Assembly (NCBI GenBank): GCA_044224315.1 | Contig: JBGAKR010000002.1 | Span: 667,796-731,795, forward strand | Reading direction: 5' to 3' | DNA length: 64,000 nucleotides | From: JAGXTF01 sp044224315 | GTDB taxonomy: Bacteria; Bacteroidota; Bacteroidia; NS11-12g; UBA955 | Part shown: in pieces, positions 60,441-64,000 of the stretch | How positions within the stretch are numbered: the first letter of the stretch is position 1 | Layout: each line of letters begins with the position of its first letter | Position numbers and translations under genes: made by a program | Notes under the pieces: model-generated | Told to the model about the DNA's origin: nothing | What the model saw: only the letters and a program-made list of their open reading frames with translations | Database searches by the model: none

Positions 60441-62057
60441 ATGAAAAATAAATTCATCATTGTACTGGTTATAAGCATTGCTGCACAAACCTTTGGCCAT
60501 GATATGCGGTACGAAAACATCATTCCACGCACCTGGGAATTTAAATCAAAAGATAAAATAGTGGGTACATTTTTTCTGTACAGAGATGGGAAGGTATACA
60601 TTGAAACACCAAACCATAATTTAATAAATTACCCTCTTGAATCTCTTTCGAAACCAGACCAGCAATTTGTGCTGAATAAATACGCAGCAATCGAAAAACT
60701 AAACCACAATGTAGCAACTTTGAAACAAGCTAATACAAACTACACCTCACCAGTAAAAGCGGGTTCTAATTATAAAATTCCTGTATTGGTTTTTGTTTTA
60801 TTACTACTAGGATTCTATTTTCTAAAAAAATCTGAAAAACAAAAATTAAAATACATTCTACCTGTATTATTTTTTGGAATTGCGTTTGCAACTTTGAGTT
60901 TTACCCAACGCATTTTACGCACACATAGCACAAGTACTGCCTTTATTGACTCGGCGTTTACCCCATTTAAACCCAATGTATATACCCGCTGGGATGCCAA
61001 TTATTTCTATGTGGAAAGTCGCGGAATTCCAGAACATAGCATGATGACCGGAATTACCGCCTGGCAGCAACAGGTACCCGTTCCCCAATGTTACACAGGC
61101 AGCAATGCATGGTCCATTCCAATCAATCCGGTAAAAGCAGTAGTATCCGTGCCAGTAAATAACAAACATTTTTTACGCGGTGCAGTGGCCCTTGCAGCCA
61201 ATGGAGTAGCCATTTTTAATCCTTATACCAACACAGGTGTAGATGCATTTTTAGACGGACAATTGGACAAATGGGGCGGCCATAGCGGCCGTGCCGACGA
61301 TTATCACTACCATACTGCCCCTATGTTTTTAGAAGCCAAATCGGGCAATATTACCCCTATTGCATTTGCCCTGGACGGTTTTCCTGTATATGGTTGGAAA
61401 GAACCCAACGGTGCTAAAATGTTGGCCCTAGATTCCAATCATGGACATATGTGGACCAATGGAATTTACCACTACCATGGCGACACTGTAGCTCCCTATA
61501 TGATTGGGCGCATGTATGGCAAGGTAACCGAAGACACCACCCTGCAAATAATCCCTCAGGCCGCTGCAAAACCCATTCGCCCATCTTTAACCCCTTTAAA
61601 AGGCGCTGTAATTACAGGCTTTCATCCCAATGGCAGCAATAGTTATTCATTAATTTATACGCTAAGCGGCAAAACTGATTCGGTGGTATATAGTTGGACA
61701 AATGGCGGATCCTATACTTATAAATTTTACCTCGAAGGACAAACCATGACAAGTAACACTTACAATGGATTTGCCCAATGCACCGTGCCCGTTTCCACTA
61801 AAAATTTTACAGCTCTAAATCAGGCAATTCAGGTATTTCCAAACCCTGCAAACGACCATATTTTTATTGAATTAAACCCAAGTTTAAATACCCACCATAT
61901 CTCCCGTATTAATATGTATAATTACAAAGGTATGGAAGTATTTTCTCGTAAAAACTTTTGCCCGTCTATCGATATTCGTTCTTTACCCAAAGGAGTTTAT
62001 TTTGTAAAAATAATTTACCTGCAATCAGAAATAACCAAAAAAATAGTGATTCAATAA
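60441..62057 (+). CDS. SHD1-like and YHYH-domain fusion membrane protein with T9SS-type tail
   Basis: The 538-residue protein has a signal peptide (1-19), an SHD1-like domain (about 25-77, RTWEFKSKDKIVGTFFLYRD and YPLESLSKPDQQFV), two membrane helices (about 113-130 and 137-155), a YHYH domain with DDYHYHTAPMF near residue 285 and YHYHGDTVAPYMIG near 345, and a T9SS tail (FPNPANDHIFIELN). The mixture of internal membrane helices with a T9SS tail is unusual, as T9SS cargo normally is soluble in the periplasm. It could remain in the inner membrane instead. It follows the metallophosphatase gene by 4 bp and overlaps the next by one base. Confidence 0.75.
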   Translation: MKNKFIIVLVISIAAQTFGHDMRYENIIPRTWEFKSKDKIVGTFFLYRDGKVYIETPNHNLINYPLESLSKPDQQFVLNKYAAIEKLNHNVATLKQANTNYTSPVKAGSNYKIPVLVFVLLLLGFYFLKKSEKQKLKYILPVLFFGIAFATLSFTQRILRTHSTSTAFIDSAFTPFKPNVYTRWDANYFYVESRGIPEHSMMTGITAWQQQVPVPQCYTGSNAWSIPINPVKAVVSVPVNNKHFLRGAVALAANGVAIFNPYTNTGVDAFLDGQLDKWGGHSGRADDYHYHTAPMFLEAKSGNITPIAFALDGFPVYGWKEPNGAKMLALDSNHGHMWTNGIYHYHGDTVAPYMIGRMYGKVTEDTTLQIIPQAAAKPIRPSLTPLKGAVITGFHPNGSNSYSLIYTLSGKTDSVVYSWTNGGSYTYKFYLEGQTMTSNTYNGFAQCTVPVSTKNFTALNQAIQVFPNPANDHIFIELNPSLNTHHISRINMYNYKGMEVFSRKNFCPSIDIRSLPKGVYFVKIIYLQSEITKKIVIQ

Positions 62058-63271
62058 TGCGGTATATTTTAATTTTTTTTAGCCTGCTTTTATCTGGTAT
62101 TTTGCGGGCACAACCCACTACCAAAACCATGCTACGCCTACCCGATACCGGCGAAAAGACAAGCTATACCAATACCTTTGGCGAAGACCATGATTTTACA
62201 ATTAACCCACCGTTTTTTATTAAAAATGGAAACGGAACAGTAACCGATACCGTTACCGGATTGATGTGGCAACAAACCGATGGGGGTGAAATGACCATTG
62301 AAAAAGCTACACTCTATTGCGATACCCTAACCCTGGGTGGATTTACCGATTGGCGGCTGCCTAGCGCGCATGAAGCATTCTCCATACTGAATCAAGGAGT
62401 AACAAATCCCGCTCTGGATGTAAATATTTTTACCAAAACCGCAGCCGAATATTGGTGGAGCTCGGATTTTCAGGCCAATGACAATACACGCGTTTGGGTG
62501 ACAAACTCAGGCGGAGGAATTGGAAATCATTTAAAAACCGAAACCATTTCTGCCGGAGGAACCAAAAAAATACATGTAAGGGCAGTGCGAAATCCTTTAA
62601 AATCTATTTCAATTGCAAATCATTTTTATATTACTCCAAATAATGCTATTTACGATTCAATTACTCAATTATATTGGACACCACTCGCATTTACAGATAC
62701 CCTAAGCTGGGAAGAATCCCTAGCCTACGCCGACACTCTGAACGCCTACGGATACAGCGATTGGCGGCTACCCAACATAAAAGAACTCCAATCCATCAAT
62801 GACGAAAAACGCATAGCCCCGTCAGTAAATATTACATTTTTCACCAAAATTGGTACCCGAAAATATTGGTCATCTACCTCGCTTCCCAATCAAACCACAA
62901 AAGCCTGGTACTTATATACCCAATATGGTATTACCACCTACGACCCTAAAATCAGAAAAAATTATGTGCTTTGCGTGCGAGGTGGGATGCCAATAAGCGC
63001 AAATAACATTGCTTTTCCAAAAAACCCATTGGATATACAACTATTCCCAAACCCGGCAAGTGAATTTTGCACATTGCAATTTTCAATTCTCAAAGGGAAT
63101 GCGCAAATTTCGGTAATGGATATAGGCGGGAAAACCCATTTTTCACAATTAGTTAATATGGATTTTGGCAAACTAAACATAGACCTACAGATATTTAAAT
63201 CTGGTTTATACAAAATTATTATTCTTAGCCCCAAAGGTGTATATTCCCTTCCTCTTAGCATAATTCGTTAA
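62057..63271 (+). CDS. DUF1566 (Lcl C-terminal) protein with T9SS sorting domain
   Basis: The 404-residue protein has a signal peptide (about residues 1-19) and two DUF1566 repeats: DTVTGLMWQQ then GGFTDWRLPSAHEAFSIL (about 75-100), and DSITQLYWTPL then YGYSDWRLPNIKELQSI (about 195-240). Both have the WRLP motif. The fold is shared with C-type-lectin-like proteins; its role is unknown, often in adhesion. A T9SS tail (LFPNPASEFCTLQF) ends the protein. The start ATG shares its A with the stop TAA of the preceding gene (TAATG), so translation is coupled. Confidence 0.85.
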   Translation: MRYILIFFSLLLSGILRAQPTTKTMLRLPDTGEKTSYTNTFGEDHDFTINPPFFIKNGNGTVTDTVTGLMWQQTDGGEMTIEKATLYCDTLTLGGFTDWRLPSAHEAFSILNQGVTNPALDVNIFTKTAAEYWWSSDFQANDNTRVWVTNSGGGIGNHLKTETISAGGTKKIHVRAVRNPLKSISIANHFYITPNNAIYDSITQLYWTPLAFTDTLSWEESLAYADTLNAYGYSDWRLPNIKELQSINDEKRIAPSVNITFFTKIGTRKYWSSTSLPNQTTKAWYLYTQYGITTYDPKIRKNYVLCVRGGMPISANNIAFPKNPLDIQLFPNPASEFCTLQFSILKGNAQISVMDIGGKTHFSQLVNMDFGKLNIDLQIFKSGLYKIIILSPKGVYSLPLSIIR

Positions 63272-63280
63272 TACATATTA

Positions 63281-63826
63281 ATGCGATTTCTGGAACTTGG
63301 ATTTAAACATGTTATACCCTTGGGTTATGATCATATTTTATTTATTCTATGCCTGTATTTTTATCAACCAGATTTAAAAAAAGTAATTATCCAATGCACA
63401 GTTTTTACCCTTGCACACAGCATTACCTTGGCGATGGCTGCACTCAACTGGGTAAATATAAATACCACACTTACAGAAACCATTATTGCAGCTTCTATAT
63501 TTTTTCTTGCTGTAGAAAATATTATTTCAAGTCAGGTAAATCCATTCAGAAATGCAGTTATTTTTGCATTTGGTTTATTCCACGGATTGGGATTTGCCTC
63601 CGCATTAATACAAATTGGATTGCCCCAGGATGCATTTTTACCCAGTTTGCTCCTTTTTAATTTGGGGGTTGAACTGGCACAAGTATCTATTATTTTACTG
63701 GCTTATTTCAGCTTTGGAAAATGGTTCAGATACAAATCGTGGTATCGCCCCAAAATGGTATATCCCATCTCTGCTGCCATTGCCTGCATTGCACTCTACT
63801 GGACCATCACCCGCATAAACCCCTAA
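63281..63826 (+). CDS. HupE/UreJ-family membrane protein
   Basis: The 181-residue inner-membrane protein has six helices and the family motifs GYDHILFILC near residue 14, FTLAHSITL near 46 and FGLFHGLGFASAL near 97, each with His residues that probably bind a metal. HupE and UreJ are thought to import Ni2+ in hydrogenase and urease systems; other members may carry other divalent ions. No hydrogenase or urease genes are nearby. It ends the island, and a hairpin follows at 63954-63984. The metal carried here is not known. Confidence 0.88.
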   Translation: MRFLELGFKHVIPLGYDHILFILCLYFYQPDLKKVIIQCTVFTLAHSITLAMAALNWVNINTTLTETIIAASIFFLAVENIISSQVNPFRNAVIFAFGLFHGLGFASALIQIGLPQDAFLPSLLLFNLGVELAQVSIILLAYFSFGKWFRYKSWYRPKMVYPISAAIACIALYWTITRINP

Positions 63827-63953
63827 GAGGGAGCAGGGAGCAGGGAGAGGGGAGCAGCGGTGTTGATGCCTGAATAACGTTGACCGTTTTGCCTCTCGTC
63901 TCCTTGTAGACTTTTGCAGAGAATACATCTTGATTCGGAGGCTTTGTTTGCTC

Positions 63954-63984
63954 AATTAAATGGGGCTAAATGCCCCTTTTAATT
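63954..63984 (+). terminator. Candidate intrinsic terminator of the second island operon
   Basis: AATTAAA plus GGGGC (63954-63966) pairs with GCCCC plus TTTTAATT (63972-63984), a long A/T-extended stem with a small loop. It is 128 bp after the HupE stop. T residues follow in part of the stem. Confidence 0.6.
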
Positions 63985-64000
63985 GAATTTTGCGTCAAAT

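Noticed and set aside
1..64000. tRNA, rRNA, CRISPR array, insertion sequence or prophage
   Set aside because: No cloverleaf, rRNA-like stretch, regular spacer array, transposase or phage structural gene was seen when reading both strands.

Overview
The window is chromosomal DNA from a member of the Bacteroidota. The evidence is at least eight proteins with C-terminal type IX secretion (T9SS) sorting domains (N-P motif, then a short beta-rich tail), Bacteroidota-restricted families (DUF4270, the short GT5 glycogen synthase beside panC, two-component regulator propeller kinases), promoters of the TAnnTTTG type and the near absence of Shine-Dalgarno sequences. The genus cannot be read from this. 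There are no rRNA or tRNA genes, CRISPR arrays, insertion sequences or phage genes.

Layout. 1-2879: a large secreted Calx-beta protein that runs off the left edge, so both its ends cannot be seen. 2961-18482: mostly housekeeping genes (comF, an ABC exporter, an alkyltransferase, an M13 peptidase, a thioesterase, an acyl-ACP desaturase, polA, kbl, a GT39-like membrane protein). 18522-24962: two secreted surface proteins, two amino-acid permeases in tandem and an ArsC-family protein. 24963-33807: a DbpA-like helicase, a large BNR-repeat protein, a small VF530-type protein, a DAHP synthase, then the DUF4270/glycogen synthase pair divergent from panC. 33947-38026: a PKD-domain surface protein and a small three-gene set with Cys- and His-rich envelope proteins. 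38089-45148: a LytS/LytR-type kinase and regulator plus two secreted proteins, all on the minus strand. 45191-49555: an Lhr-like helicase and three genes of unknown function. 49601-63826: a plus-strand envelope gene island of 14 genes.

Two regulatory circuits stand out. In the first, each of the four consecutive minus-strand genes between 38.1 and 45.2 kb is preceded by a CAnnTTTG -7-like box and, 35-36 bp upstream of it, a TTCATRAA-type element. In three of the four this is a pair repeated with an exact 21-bp period, which is how LytTR-domain regulators bind. This looks like a self-contained LytTR regulon. In the second, the 49.6-63.8 kb island has an ECF sigma factor, a small membrane anti-sigma-like protein and a CnrX/CpxP-like periplasmic sensor placed between two blocks of effectors. 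An identical TCGTCTAA octamer lies just upstream of the first peroxidase, the sulfatase, the sigma factor and the anti-sigma gene, and was not noticed elsewhere in the window.

The island encodes an MbnP-family copper-type protein directly between two di-heme MauG/CcpA-type peroxidases, a sulfatase, two YHYH-domain proteins (one joined to an SHD1-like domain and membrane helices), two metallophosphatases (one broken by a single in-frame TAA), a DUF1566 protein and a HupE-family membrane protein. Most products have a signal peptide and many a T9SS tail. The most economical reading is a metal-responsive, surface-displayed metal-handling system; the metal and the substrate are inference. The island is visibly richer in A and T than the 3-30 kb region.
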